From Kingdonia uniflora (taxonomy: Eukaryota; Streptophyta; Magnoliopsida; Ranunculales; Circaeasteraceae), in assembly GCA_014058105.1 (NCBI GenBank), contig JACGCM010001161.1:1240001-1304000 (forward strand): a stretch of 64,000 bases of DNA, read 5' to 3'. The translations under genes were made by a program, and so were the position numbers. How positions within the stretch are numbered: position 1 is the stretch's first letter; the number at the start of each line of letters is the position of its first letter. The notes beneath the pieces are model-generated. The model was not told where the DNA came from, ran no database searches, and saw only the letters and a list, made by a program, of their open reading frames with translations. Positions 53,497 to 64,000 of the stretch are shown here, piece after piece.

Positions 53497-56400
53497 GTGA
53501 TAATGCAACAACAACCATCCTCTCTGTTCTTGAACTCCAATTCAATCTCCCCTCCAAAGTTTCCTCTTTTACATCAACCCAAACGTTCTTACATCCAACA
53601 ATCTCAAAACCCAAATCCCAGAATGACTTCTTTAACAGTAGGTTCAACTGTTAGATCATCCCAAATGGGTTGTTGTAGTAGTTCTAATGGGTTTAGAACA
53701 TTGTTGGATTATGTTGGAAATAATAGTAGTGATGGAGGAGAGGATGTGGGAGATGATTTGGTTGTGTTGTTATCTCATTTACAGTATGCTTTTAAGAAGA
53801 TATCAGCTGTTGTGGGGTCCCCTATTAGTGCGGTGACCGCGAAAGAGATGAATACTAGTGTTTCAGCTCAAGGAAGAGATGCCCCAAAGCCATTGGATAT
53901 CGTTTCGGTAATCTTGCTTTTCACTATTTGGTTATGTTGTTTAGGTATAATTGATGTTTTGGGATTACCCACATGTTTAATTATAGTTTTAAGTACTCAT
54001 AAAACATAGAAACTAAGATTCACGAACTTAACACTATGTTAACTCAATCCACAATACGAATTGAGAAACCCTAATTAGCATAAAAGTTCGAAGAACACAC
54101 AATTGGTGGGAGAATTCCCTTTTAGAGCTTCAATTCCTTAATCGAAATCAATTACAATCAAATTCCTCTCAAACCCTAAGTCTCTCTCTCAAAACTTTGA
54201 TTGATCTAACCTCCTATTCTCTTGTCTAGCCTTGCCCCTTTTATAAGGGTTACAAGTTTATAGTTACAAAATATGACAAATATGCCCTTAAACGCCTAAA
54301 GAAATAGGCTGAATCGCGTCTCTGTTCGAACAGAACAAGTGTATTCGAACAGATATAAAAATCTGTTCGAATAGACCTCAAGTCGTTCGAACGACTCCAA
54401 ATCTCGTTCGAACGACTTGGTTAAAATTTGAAAAAAACACTCCATAGATCCTCTTGGATCATGGCTCCCTCCGTTAGGAGCCTTGAGCTCCTGCTCAAGC
54501 TAGAACTGGAGATGTGGGAATGCGGCTATGCCCATTTCCCTGCTGTACCACTTCGACTTACTAGGTAGCTGACCATTCTTCCCAACTCGAAACAACGCAA
54601 TACTACCCCGTTTTGTAGCATAAACTTTCATCTTTAGAATACCATCCTCCTGCAACGGATCGCTTTCCATCCATAAGTCATCAACTGACGGTAGACTAGT
54701 GTCGATTGTAGAGTCTTCATCTAAAAGAGACGGCTCAAACAGCTTCAAATGCTCAACATTAATCACCGAAGACATCTACATATAAGGTGGCAAATCTAAT
54801 TCATACTCACATGTCCTGCCTTATAACAACTTTCGGCGAAACACACTACGCCCATTGGGATTATCATATCCTGCAACATACTATGACAGAACAATAGGTT
54901 GTATCTGCATAGCTACTAACATAGCGGAAGTAGTTGGTAATGGGGGTCGAGATAACCTATCAACCATTTTGTTGTTCACTCCCTTCTTATACTTGATAAT
55001 CAAGGGGAATTGTTGAAGATACGACATTCCCTTCATCTGGCGAGCTTGATGTAGCTTGGACTGTGTAGCTAAAAACTGAAACGGTTTGTGATCAGAATGC
55101 ACCACAACCTCCTCGTGCAACTTCCCCATGTCGGTTTGTTGCTTATAAGACGTTGTCATTATAGAGAACACGCTAGCCGACGTACCTTCTTGAACCGGTC
55201 GTACCAATAACACAAACTTGCCGCTTGCATTAACCAACCGCTTCACCTGAGTCGCCGTTACTAAATTATTCGTAGTGACATGCTCCTTACAAGCATTGAT
55301 ATGGAACTCTTTTCCCTCATTCACAACACGATACTTGCGAGCTCTACGGTAATGAATCGCATCTCGGTCCCAAAGATAAGGGTTACCTAAGATGACCTGA
55401 CACACATCTAAAGGAACCACCTCACACGTCACCTCGTCAATAAACCTTTCAGTGATCGCAAACTTGAATGTACACTGCTTCGTGATTATCAAATTTGCAT
55501 TTTTCTGAATCTACCCCAAACCATACAGCTTAGGATGAGCTGTAGTAATCAAACCCATCTTATTCACCAACGCTTCATAAATAAAAAAATTTTGACTACC
55601 CGGATCAACAATGGCCTCGACTAAGCTCTGCTTTACTTGAATACTGACATGAAAAAGTTCTTCCCGACTCTCCTCCTCGGTAGCCAAAGACTGTTGAAAC
55701 ATAAGTGTAAGCTTAGGATTCGGTTTATCTAAATCCGGGAGGTCAACAACCTCTGCGGCTAGTGCATATCTTTCTTTCTTGCTCTTCTCCTCCTTCGGCC
55801 AAAGCTCCGGGTGAAGTTTTCAACATTTATCTGAAATATGCCCACTCGCCTTACAATGATTGCAATAATTCTCCTTGGACGAAGACCCCTCTCCTTTGGA
55901 CTCTCCTTTATGCTCATTTTTTCAACTAGATTTGTACCCCGACTTGTTCTTGCCGTCTTCTTTGTCACTCCTCAAGTACTTGCCTTTAATAGCAATTGCC
56001 TTCACGGTAGTGTCTTCGATATTGGCCACAGTAAAGAACTTCAACTCTCTTCTAATGGACTCCGACAAACCCCCCGTGTATTTCATGAACACCTCATACA
56101 CGTCCACATCGATGTCCAAAACCAAAGCTTGGTTATGAAACGCCGTAGTGTACTCTTGTACGGATTACTTAAACTTTTGGCGTAAATTATGCCATATGTA
56201 CCATCTTTCTTACTCATACCCAATCAGATATAATTCCTTCCTCACTAACACCTTGAATTCTTTCCAACTCAAACTTCCTACTTCGTGGCGTTTTCGATAG
56301 GACTTTTACCACGTGAGTGCATGACTTGCGAATTTCAATGTATAAAAGCATATTTTTTGAGCATTGGAGTATTCATAAACGAAAAAATAGGTTTCTAACC

Positions 56401-58901
56401 TATCTAACCAATTATCCAACTTCTCGGCATCGATTGAACCGCCGAATACCGGAATTTCAATTTTAAAATTGATACGAAGATTACGCATAAGATTCATGGA
56501 CTTACCAATAACCAATCGCTCCTCGTCGAATTCAGCATCACTAGAATCATTATCTACCTCCTCGGTACCCCCGTCTTTATCCTCCTCCACAACCCCTTTC
56601 TTCTTTGAACGTATTCACACGTATTCACAGTTTCACCAAAACGGAAGCTTGTACGAGGTTCGTGAGACGTAATTGCTCTACCAACTCTTTTAGAGTGGTA
56701 GTTAGGTTAGAAACTTTTGTTTCCAAAGTCGTGAGTCGATCTTCGGAATCGCCCATCTCCAGATTGTTCTTCTTCGAATTAGGTTTTCGGTGAATCTTTA
56801 ATGGACTCACAAGCTTCTCCTTCGTTTGCTTGAGACGGTCACGCGTAGAGACCATAAACCACAATCAACCCCGAGAATCGTAACTGGAAAACTGATACCA
56901 CTTAATCCACAATACGGATTGAGAAACCCTAATTAGCAGAAAAGTACGAAGAACACACAATTGGTGGGAAAATTCTCTTTTAGAGCTTCAATTGCTTAAT
57001 CGAAATCAATTACAATCGAATTCCTCTCAAGCCCTAAGTCTCTTTCTCAGAACTTTGATTGATCTAACCTCCTTTTCTCAGCCTTGCCCCTTTTATAAGG
57101 TAAGTTCCTAGTTACAAAATAGGACAAATATGCCCTTAAACGCCTAAAGAAATAGGCTGAATCGCGCATCTGTTCGAACAGAAAAATGTATTCGAACAGA
57201 CATTAATGTATTCGAATAAAACACCTCACGCCTGTTTATTCGAACATATTTAAAAGTTTGTTCGAATAGACCTCAAGTCGTTTGAACGACTCCAAATCTC
57301 GTTTGAACGACTTGGTCAAAATTTGAAAAAAAACACTCCCTAGATCCTCCTGGATCATCACTATAAATTGTGTAATAAGTGAGCAAAGCGAGGTAATGTG
57401 AGGGCCGAGGGGGAATGCAGAAAAGTATAGTGGGAGATGAGGGTGGTAACTGGATTAGTTCATTTTAGAACTCATTTAGTGTGCTCCAAGCTGAAACGAT
57501 GAATTAATTCGATGCTTCTAATAAGTGAAGGTTTTGTTGTTGTGTAGAATGAAATCATATTGTCATCACTACGAAGTTCTGGAAAAGTTGCAGTTATGGC
57601 TTCAGAAGAGGATGAGGTTCCAATTTGGATAACTGATAATGCCCCATTTGTAGTAGTCACTGATCCACTAGATGGTTCCCGGAATATTGATGCATCAATT
57701 CCAACTGGAACGATATTCGGGATATATAAACGCCTAGTAGAAATTGATCATTTACCGGTTGAAGAGAAATCACAACTGAATTCGCTTCAGAGTGGAACCA
57801 AGCTCATTGCGGCTGGCTATGTTTTATACTCATCTGCCACCATACTCTGCGTCAGCTTTGGTTTAGGAACACATGCATTCACACTGGATCGTACTACTGG
57901 AGATTTTGTTCTTACACATCCGGGCATAAAAGTTCCTCCCAGAGGTACCTTTTTTTCTTGTACTACTTTAATCGCATGAAAGTTTCAATTTGATTACCCA
58001 GTAATTCCCAAAGACCCAAACTGTTCTCTCTCCTTTTGGGCGTTCACAATATTTTTAACAAGATCACCCTTCTGCTACTATAGACCTTGTTAGCAGCTCC
58101 AACAGGTATTGCTAGCTGTTGTCCAGTGATACTTTTTCTTTGGTAACCCTGTCAGAGTGGTCTCAGTTTCCGGACGAAATACGAGGATACTTCCATGAAT
58201 CACTGTTAAATCTTGTAAAATATTATAGGAAACTGTCGAATAATATATCACAACATCCTGCTTGTATATTGTGACAGGAACAATTTGTGGTGTTCAATTC
58301 ATATATGCATATATCACTACTTTCCAAATGCAACAACTTTGGTTTCGTTGGCATTTTTAATTTGTATAACTAATTGGTTTCTTATCAATGTTATGGAAGA
58401 GTAATTAAGGATCTTGAACTATGGATAACACCTGCTATTAATAACATACATGAAAATATAAAAATTAAGTACCCCTTATCTTTGGTGCTCTGTATTTCAG
58501 GTCAAATCTACTCTGTAAATGATGCTCGATATTTCGATTGGCCAGAAGGGTTAAGACGCTATATTGACACTATCAGACAGGGTAAGGGAAGAAATTCTAA
58601 GAAATATTCAGCTCGGTATATTTGTTCATTGGTTGCAGATTTTCATCGGACTTTGATGTACGGCGGAGTAGCAATGAATCCAAGAGACCATCTTCGTCTT
58701 GTTTATGAAGCAAACCCTCTTAGTTTTCTTGTGGAACAAGCTGGGGGAAGAGGGTCTGATGGTAAAAGTAGGATTCTTTCTATTCAACCAGTTAAGCTTC
58801 ATCAAAGACTTCCACTGTTCTTGGGAGGTTTGGAGGACATTGAAGAGTTAGAGAGCTATGGAGATGTTCAGCAGAAGATAAATCCTGGTTATGAAGTTTG
58901 A
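53497..58901 (+). CDS. Fructose-1,6-bisphosphatase, plastid type II, 3 exons, complete
   Basis: Exons 53497-53907, 57548-57944 and 58501-58901 (TGA) join through GT-AG introns into 402 codons. The protein matches plant plastid FBPase II (At5g64380-type, about 404 aa) throughout. Reaction: fructose 1,6-bisphosphate to fructose 6-phosphate and phosphate, Mg-dependent. Seen: a Ser/Pro-rich, acid-poor N-terminus of about 45 residues like a transit peptide; the metal-binding box DPLDGSRNID (176-185; most FBPases have GSSN); ARYICSLVADFHRTL; and GGVAMNPRDHLRLVYEANP with FLVEQAGGRGSDGKSR near the C-terminus. The cysteine-rich loop used for thioredoxin control of FBPase I is not visible. A second ATG two codons on (53503) could be used. 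Intron 1 is 3.6 kb because of an antisense gypsy insertion; the frame is intact. Confidence 0.93.
54038..54462 (-). repeat. 3' LTR of the intronic gypsy element
   Basis: About 425 bp. It lacks about 35-60 bp present in the other LTR near 57205-57260. It carries TTCGAA-centred palindromes including AGTCGTTCGAACGACT at 54381-54396. The terminal bases are not the usual TG...CA when limited by the ACTAT duplication, so ends may shift by a few bases. Confidence 0.75.
54881..56864 (-). pseudogene. gypsy gag-protease-RNase H remnants
   Basis: Open pieces: 56625-56864 (leader with coiled-coil-like segment), 56306-56590 (gag core with FKIEIPVFGGSIDAEKLDNW and the family LETYF), 55922-56125, 55511-55702 (protease; the catalytic triad reads DPG instead of DTG or DSG) and 54881-55492 (post-protease fused in frame to the RNase H C-terminus). 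The reverse transcriptase is absent through deletion. Confidence 0.75.
56901..57359 (-). repeat. 5' LTR of the intronic gypsy element
   Basis: About 459 bp, homologous to 54038-54462. Here two of the palindromes read GTTTGAAC instead of GTTCGAAC, C-to-T changes at CpG as expected of decay of methylated cytosine. Confidence 0.75.
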
Positions 58902-59683
58902 TATGACGGCGTCATCAAAGTAGAGTAATATTCGCAAGTTTTTCATTATGTTACTCCATCTGAAAAAGAACCGGTTACTTCGCATCTGTAAGTATTCATC
59001 CTGTAAATTACATTTTATTAACCTTACACATTGTGAATTTTCTCTCAAGATCCTTGTGAATACTTACATCTGTATTTTGTGGAAATATATTTCAGATTCT
59101 CTAGTTATCTTTGGAAATAAGGCAAGTTCTTAATGAGTTTTGTAATCAATTACTTTTTTTGGGGAAAGTTTTGCGATCAATTACAGTTTCTGAATGCGAG
59201 TAAACCAAATATACCAAAAAAATTTATTTTTTTCCTGAATTGTTGAGTAAGTAACCAAGCACATTAAGTGATATGCCATATGTTTATGCATGTAGTATTG
59301 CTCGAGTTCCTTTTCTGTTAACTGTGGTCTATACATTTTGTATGAACACTAATTCTAACAGCATATCGTCCCTTTAAATGTTTACACTAGAATTGAAATT
59401 TATTATTATTTTTAGGTTTTATGATGCAAATTATGACTTATGATTTCCTATATATATTCAAAACTTCCTGATTATTAGGACCTATTTGGCAACCATATTA
59501 GGACCTATTAAGACCCTATGTTCTCCAAATAACAGCAAGTTTAACAAACTTTTTCCCATATTATGACCATATCATAAATGCTCGATATGACGACGAGAAA
59601 ACCATATCTTATATTCATGAATACAAGAAATAAACCAAACAAGCATGATCAAAACACTGTAATAGACTCTGCAACAGTAACTT
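58902..59683. other. Convergent intergenic region
   Basis: Between the 3' ends of the bisphosphatase (+) and the CER2-like gene (-). AT-rich, no gene seen; should contain both 3' UTRs. Confidence 0.6.
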
Positions 59684-61046
59684 TTAGACAATGTTAAACT
59701 CTCTCTCCAGTTCATTTCGCAGTGACGTGACATCGTATTCTGGCAGGATTACAGTAAGTGTTCTTCCTCTGTGATACTCCTCTTCAGTATTTTTTGGTCC
59801 AGGGAGCACTAGCACAACTCCTCCATTGCCAGCCCCATCAACAGTATAATTTGCGAAAACGGGTTTCTCTCCGTTCAGCTCCAACTCGTAAAGTTCAGAG
59901 TCTGCTAAATCCACAAATGTCAGGTTTGCACCATATACAACAAAATCTGATTTCCCTTGATTTCGCTCCACATATTCTTCAATCTCAGAGTTCTCATCCA
60001 CTGATTGGTTAATGATCAATGCTGCTAACTCTGTTAAGTCTGCATCCTCGACGGAGAAATCTGCTTTAACCACACTTAACATTTGGTTTCTGTTACTCAA
60101 AATCCCATCCTTTTTATTTTCAGAATCACGTCTACAAATAGTGACAGTCCTCGTTTCCAGTATTCTAATTTTCGCTATACACTGCCATATCATTACGACC
60201 AGAGCTTCGAATGGTGAAACATGACTAGATATCTTTGATTCTAGATTGTTGAATTGCGAGGGTGTGATTTGGAAAGTGAACGTTTCCATATTCCAGTCTT
60301 TGGCAGGTATCCAGTAATCACCAACATGTCCAATACGCTTCACGGAGAGAAGTTCGTTAGCAGTTGAAGGTTTGTTTTTGGTGTATTGCGGTTTGGCCTG
60401 TGATTTTGGAAGGCCCTGTAGACTTCCCGCCATGATCTGTCCCCACATTTTCATGAAGTTTGAAGCTGAGAACGCATCTCCGAGGACATGAGCCCAGCTG
60501 AGGCCTACTGATATCCCTCCACATGTAAACCAGGTGAACTGAGGACAAAGTACAGGAAATATCAGTTACAACTAAATCCTCTACAAAGGATAAAAGTATG
60601 GGATCTATTAAATATACCTGGATCAGAACCAAAGGCGAGAAAGCCAATTCAGGACCAAGAACTTGATTGGGAACAAGATGTTCGTGAAGAGAGTAATCCT
60701 TCATCTCCAGAAACTTTTCGAGATTCATATTGCACCAAGCTTCAACAATTCTTACACCACTATCATTACATTTAATGTACGGGCGTCCTGAACCAAATTT
60801 CCGAATCCTCCCAGAGACCATGAAGTAATGGTCAAGCAATGTAAACATGGGTTTTTTAAGATCAAAGATTGTTAGACCTTGGACTGAACTACTCTTGAAA
60901 AAGTAGTATCCCTTGAGATAGTGAAGTTTCATGAGTAAGTCCATGTCAGAGAGTTCTTGAACCACGTTTTGTCCCGTTACTCTTGCTGGTACTACTGACG
61001 ATAATAGTTTGCTGTGAAGGATGCTTTCGATATTGATTGAATCCAT
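59684..61046 (-). CDS. CER2/CER26-like protein (BAHD superfamily), 2 exons, complete
   Basis: Exons 60618-61046 and 59684-60538 (TAA) join in phase 0 (CAG|GTATAT ... CTCAG|TTC) to 427 aa, the usual length of the family. Seen: MDLLMKLHYLKGYYFF, the GLTIFDLKKPMFTLLDHY block, GRPYIKCNDSG, GPELAFSPLVLIQ, and HVLGD at residues 160-164, which is the BAHD HXXXD position. The second BAHD motif, DFGWG, is not found; the matching region reads FVDLADSELYELEL. This fits the CER2 subgroup, whose members act at the ER with condensing enzyme CER6 to extend very-long-chain fatty acids beyond C28 for cuticular wax, without needing acyltransferase catalysis. Nothing suggests decay. The choice between CER2, CER26 and CER26-like cannot be made by eye. 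Confidence 0.88.
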
Positions 61047-62476
61047 GATTTCCTATGTGAGTGAGAGAGGAATGAAGATGGAGGGAGTACTTAAAGATAT
61101 ATTTTGGCTGTTTTAACGAGGAGTGGAGGACAGTTGCGAATATGTGTATCACTATTCAACACTGTGATTGGGTTCACAAGTCAGACTCACAGTTGAAGGT
61201 TGGTAAACTGGCTTTGTTGGGATCAAAATTCAACTCGATATCTTATCTGATCCATTTCATCTCTAAATTTGGAGTATGGACCAATATCTTGGAATATGAT
61301 CCAACATATTGTACTCATCAATCCACTGTGATAGTCAGGAATCTGGAATAAACACTCTAACCATATTGGATGCATGCAGGCACCACGGTTACAAGCGGTG
61401 TTCCTCTGGTACCCTGTTCCCAATTCTCATATATGGAGGATATATATATAAGATCGTGCAGATTAACAAATGCAGAATTTGCTTTACAGAGATATTAAGG
61501 AGTAAGGGAAGGGACGTGATGGTGATGCCTAGGTTTTCCTCAAACTGACATTGCTCTATATTTCGAGCTGATTGGCAAACCAGGTCGGAAACTGAACTGG
61601 AAAAGATGAGGTTTTGATTCCCCGCACCTCCACATAATAAATCAATTTGTTTTTTTTTTAAATATATATCAAATATTGAAGGTATTTATGTTTTATGGTT
61701 GGGAATATAGTAGTTGTACAATCAATGCCCATCATCAGCATAAATCTTGATTACAGGTAAGGTAACCCATACTGAAAGTATAAATGAAGAATGAGCACCT
61801 ATTCCTATCAGTTTTAAATAAAATTTTGCGACTGGCGAACAAAATGCATGGGGCTACTTAAAAATGAGACCCCTTGACACTTACAGCCAACATGTCTTGT
61901 TGATGTATTTTTTTTTTGTCAGAGATATAAATTCGAACGTGATAAAGTTCTGAATCGAACTTGGGTGTTCCAGAGCTTACAAACCATATTAGTCCATAAG
62001 AGAACTTGGATGTGTCGAAATAATATCACTGATCTTGGGGTCTTTCAAACCTCAATGTCCAGCCAACGAAGTACCTGCGGAAAACCATGTACAAGTTGTA
62101 TATAATCTTATATCATCTAGGGTTCAAATTGGAAAATCACAACAATACAAAGTAACAGAAGTAAGAATCAAACCCGAAATAAGAACCAGCAAAGAACAAA
62201 AAATCAGAAATCATATATGGCTCCGATACTTCAACCATTATGAAGTTCCTAAGAAACATTATTTCTTCAGCCTTCAACAGCTTGAGATACAAAGAAACAA
62301 ACTGGATCCTGCTTTTGAAAATAAATTATGTATGGTATTCTATTCTACTTGTTACAAGCATAACAGAAAAAAGAAAAGCTTAATTTGGTACATCTCCTCA
62401 AGTGTTCCATCACGTACTCGTTTCTTCCTTCATGGGCCACATCTACATCTCCTAAAACTCGAAACCCGTAAATGTC
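61047..62476. other. Intergenic region
   Basis: Upstream of the CER2-like gene and downstream of the partial gene at 62477. The frame at 62035-62556 (+) has no family features and overlaps a better minus-strand exon, so it is not called. A TATA-like AGATATATTTT on the minus side near 61095 could serve the CER2-like gene. Confidence 0.5.
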
Positions 62477-62656
62477 TCATGAATCTGCAACATCCCTCAA
62501 AGCCTCCTCAAGAGATGCAGTCAAGTATTCTGCAAGGCTTTGTTCAGAGCTTTTAAACTCGCCGGTAGTTTCTGAAATCCTAGCTTTCTTCATATGGATG
62601 GGTTTTGGAAGCCAAGATTTTAAGACCTTCACTGTAGGATTCAAAAACCACCATGG
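62477..62656 (-). CDS. C-terminal exon of an unrecognised gene, cut by an LTR
   Basis: Reads about 60 residues on the minus strand: DPWWFLNPTVKVLKSWLP, a basic stretch (KPIHMKKARI), and an acidic helix ending EEALRDVADS, stop TGA at 62477-62479. Composition and an open frame with a sensible C-terminus suggest a real exon, but I do not recognise the family. The frame runs straight into the end of an LTR at 62662; AAAG|AC could serve as an acceptor, otherwise the gene is interrupted. Confidence 0.4.
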   Translation of the reverse strand, partial: PWWFLNPTVKVLKSWLPKPIHMKKARISETTGEFKSSEQSLAEYLTASLEEALRDVADS

Positions 62657-62661
62657 GTCTT

Positions 62662-64000
62662 TGTAGTGCCCCGTTATTTTATTTTTCTTTCTTGGTTGTG
62701 CTGGAGGCTTTTTTTTTGCTTAACTTGACTTGGGTGTACATTAGTATGGTTTCTTAGCTTTTGAATTTGGGAAACTTGGTCAGACCCACCACCGAATTCC
62801 CAAATCCTTCTCCTTCTTCTCCTCCTTAAACCTTTCTACCCTCTTTTTATTTTTGAAATCAGGAGAAAAGTTAACACCAACCCCGAATTCCTAACCTATC
62901 TCTTCTCCTTTTACAATTGCAAATCATTCATCTCTTGTGGTGGCTGGAAATTCTGAGCGAGTCTTCGAGAGTGAAATTGTTATTGTTCTAGTAAAGGGAA
63001 GGATCATTGCTTTGCTCTTCTTAAGCATTCAATCTTCAGGCAAGTATAATTATTTTCGAGCATCGTATGACACATTGATATAATGTATAGATGTAAATTG
63101 GGGTATAAGCATAATTCCATGTTAAGAGTTATCATTATACCTTGAAATCCTTATATTAATTCATTCAACAGTTAATAATGAACAGTCTGTTATTGTATAA
63201 AGGAGTAGTTGAAGATCATAATATTAGCATTCAAGAGTAGGATAGTTCATCTAAATCGTTCGAGTTAGTGTATATAATATGCAGCCATGTTAAACTCTTT
63301 TATCGTTAGCTATAATGCATGATTTCTTCTCCATATTTTCTGTAAATACTTCCTGTTGGAATTGATAATCTCGTATGATGTATATGGTCGAGAATATGTA
63401 ATTACTAAGTACTGTAGAAATCTGAATTATGGTGGGGCATCTCTTTAGAAATCTGTATACTTGTAAGGGTATTAGGCTAAGCTCTCTAAACTTTAGCTAC
63501 CTACTGTTAGTGGTAATGTATTAGCTAATGTAGGAACTATTACTTAAAACATCCCTTCACCAATCTGAATTTTGGAAGAAATGATAACCTAATATAACAT
63601 AGCAGGTACTGTTGGTATTAGTATGTAAATTAATGGACATAGGATTGGCACTCTATAATACCCTAACTTTTGGGAGTTATCGAATAGTCTAATATACATT
63701 TTGCGACATGATAGGATACCTAAAATTTGTGTAAGTGTCAAGAGAGGTATTTGGCACACGGCTTAACTTAGCCACGATTATAGGACTTTACGGATATATC
63801 CTTTAATAACTTAAGGTAGAAGATCATTAATAATCAGAGTATAATATCAACGACTGAGACTCACTCCTATATATGTGAGGGTAAAAAGGTCATTGAGCAT
63901 AAGATCGCCAATCATATGATATAGTCTCATTGCCTATGGAGCAAGGACAGATAGGTCATTTTGATTGAGTGTCGGTCTCGTAAATCATTCATGCATAGGA
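62662..64000 (+). mobile_element. Third copy of the 2.3 kb LTR family, runs off window
   Basis: Begins TGTAGTGCCCCG and is collinear with 11359-13636 over at least 1.3 kb, including the block around 63290-63560 that is almost identical to 11970-12240. The window ends before its 3' terminus, so it may be a solo LTR or the 5' LTR of a complete element. Confidence 0.83.

Larger units (their letters stand above)
54038..57359 (-). mobile_element. Ty3/gypsy element with internal deletions, antisense in bisphosphatase intron 1
   Basis: Two LTRs (54038-54462 and 56901-57359) with a tRNA primer site (TGGTATCAG on the minus strand, about 56892-56900). ACTAT stands on both flanks (54033-54037 and 57360-57364), a likely target duplication. 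On the minus strand: gag (56306-56864 and on), zinc-knuckle remnants, protease (VEAIVDPGSQNFFI, about 55620), then a jump to the RNase H end (VVHSDHKPFQF, near 55100) and to a chromodomain-side tail (54500-54775). Reverse transcriptase and most of integrase are deleted, so it is non-autonomous. Removing it leaves a host intron of about 0.3 kb. Confidence 0.83.

Noticed and set aside
54881..55492. Host gene encoding a 203-aa protein
   Set aside because: It is the in-frame join of post-protease and RNase H parts of the deleted gypsy element.
62035..62556. 173-codon + strand ORF as a gene
   Set aside because: No motif or composition of a real protein; it overlaps on the opposite strand a better C-terminal exon. 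Probably chance.

Overview
The window is nuclear DNA of a eudicot plant. Its genes carry GT-AG introns and encode plant-specific products. Ty1/copia and Ty3/gypsy LTR retrotransposons, TRIM, LINE and hAT-like elements fill much of the rest. The reductase resembles those of basal eudicots (Ranunculales/Papaveraceae) as I remember them, but that placement is a weak inference.

Layout. 1-2342: copia element reduced to gag-protease. 2785-3506 (+): last two exons of a nucleobase-ascorbate transporter. 4272-14499 (-): complete 18-exon NADPH-cytochrome P450 reductase (669 aa) with a 2.28 kb solo LTR in intron 1. 14890-19276: LTR-element debris, a near-perfect hairpin, and a second solo LTR of the same family with a 5-bp target duplication. 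20047-51490 (-): a cluster of about 13 F-box loci. Four keep full ORFs (20047-21108, 32667-33830, 45804-46937, 50357-51490); the rest are frameshifted, truncated or split by transposons. Between 38.4 and 45.2 kb the cluster is interrupted by a LINE 3' end and a decayed gypsy element. 51855-53102: a nested fold-back element and a tandem repeat. 53497-58901 (+): complete plastid-type fructose-1,6-bisphosphatase (402 aa) with an antisense internally deleted gypsy element in intron 1. 59684-61046 (-): a CER2/CER26-like BAHD-family protein (427 aa). 62477-62656 (-): terminal exon of an unrecognised gene, abutting a third LTR of the 2.3 kb family that runs off the window.

The single-copy genes serve unrelated pathways: nucleobase transport, P450 electron supply, sugar-phosphate metabolism and wax elongation. 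The F-box genes are a locally duplicated family of presumed SCF ubiquitin-ligase substrate receptors. The most informative signal is their evolution. The two 377-aa copies share a 474-bp block with no differences inside diverged flanks, the signature of gene conversion. One copy is a mosaic with a third paralogue, and paralogous blocks give empty sites for a hAT-like insertion and a TRIM insertion. I found no prokaryote-like system, CRISPR array or biosynthetic gene cluster.

Intron boundaries were assigned by eye from GT-AG sites and reading-frame continuity; transposon limits are exact only where termini and target duplications are stated.
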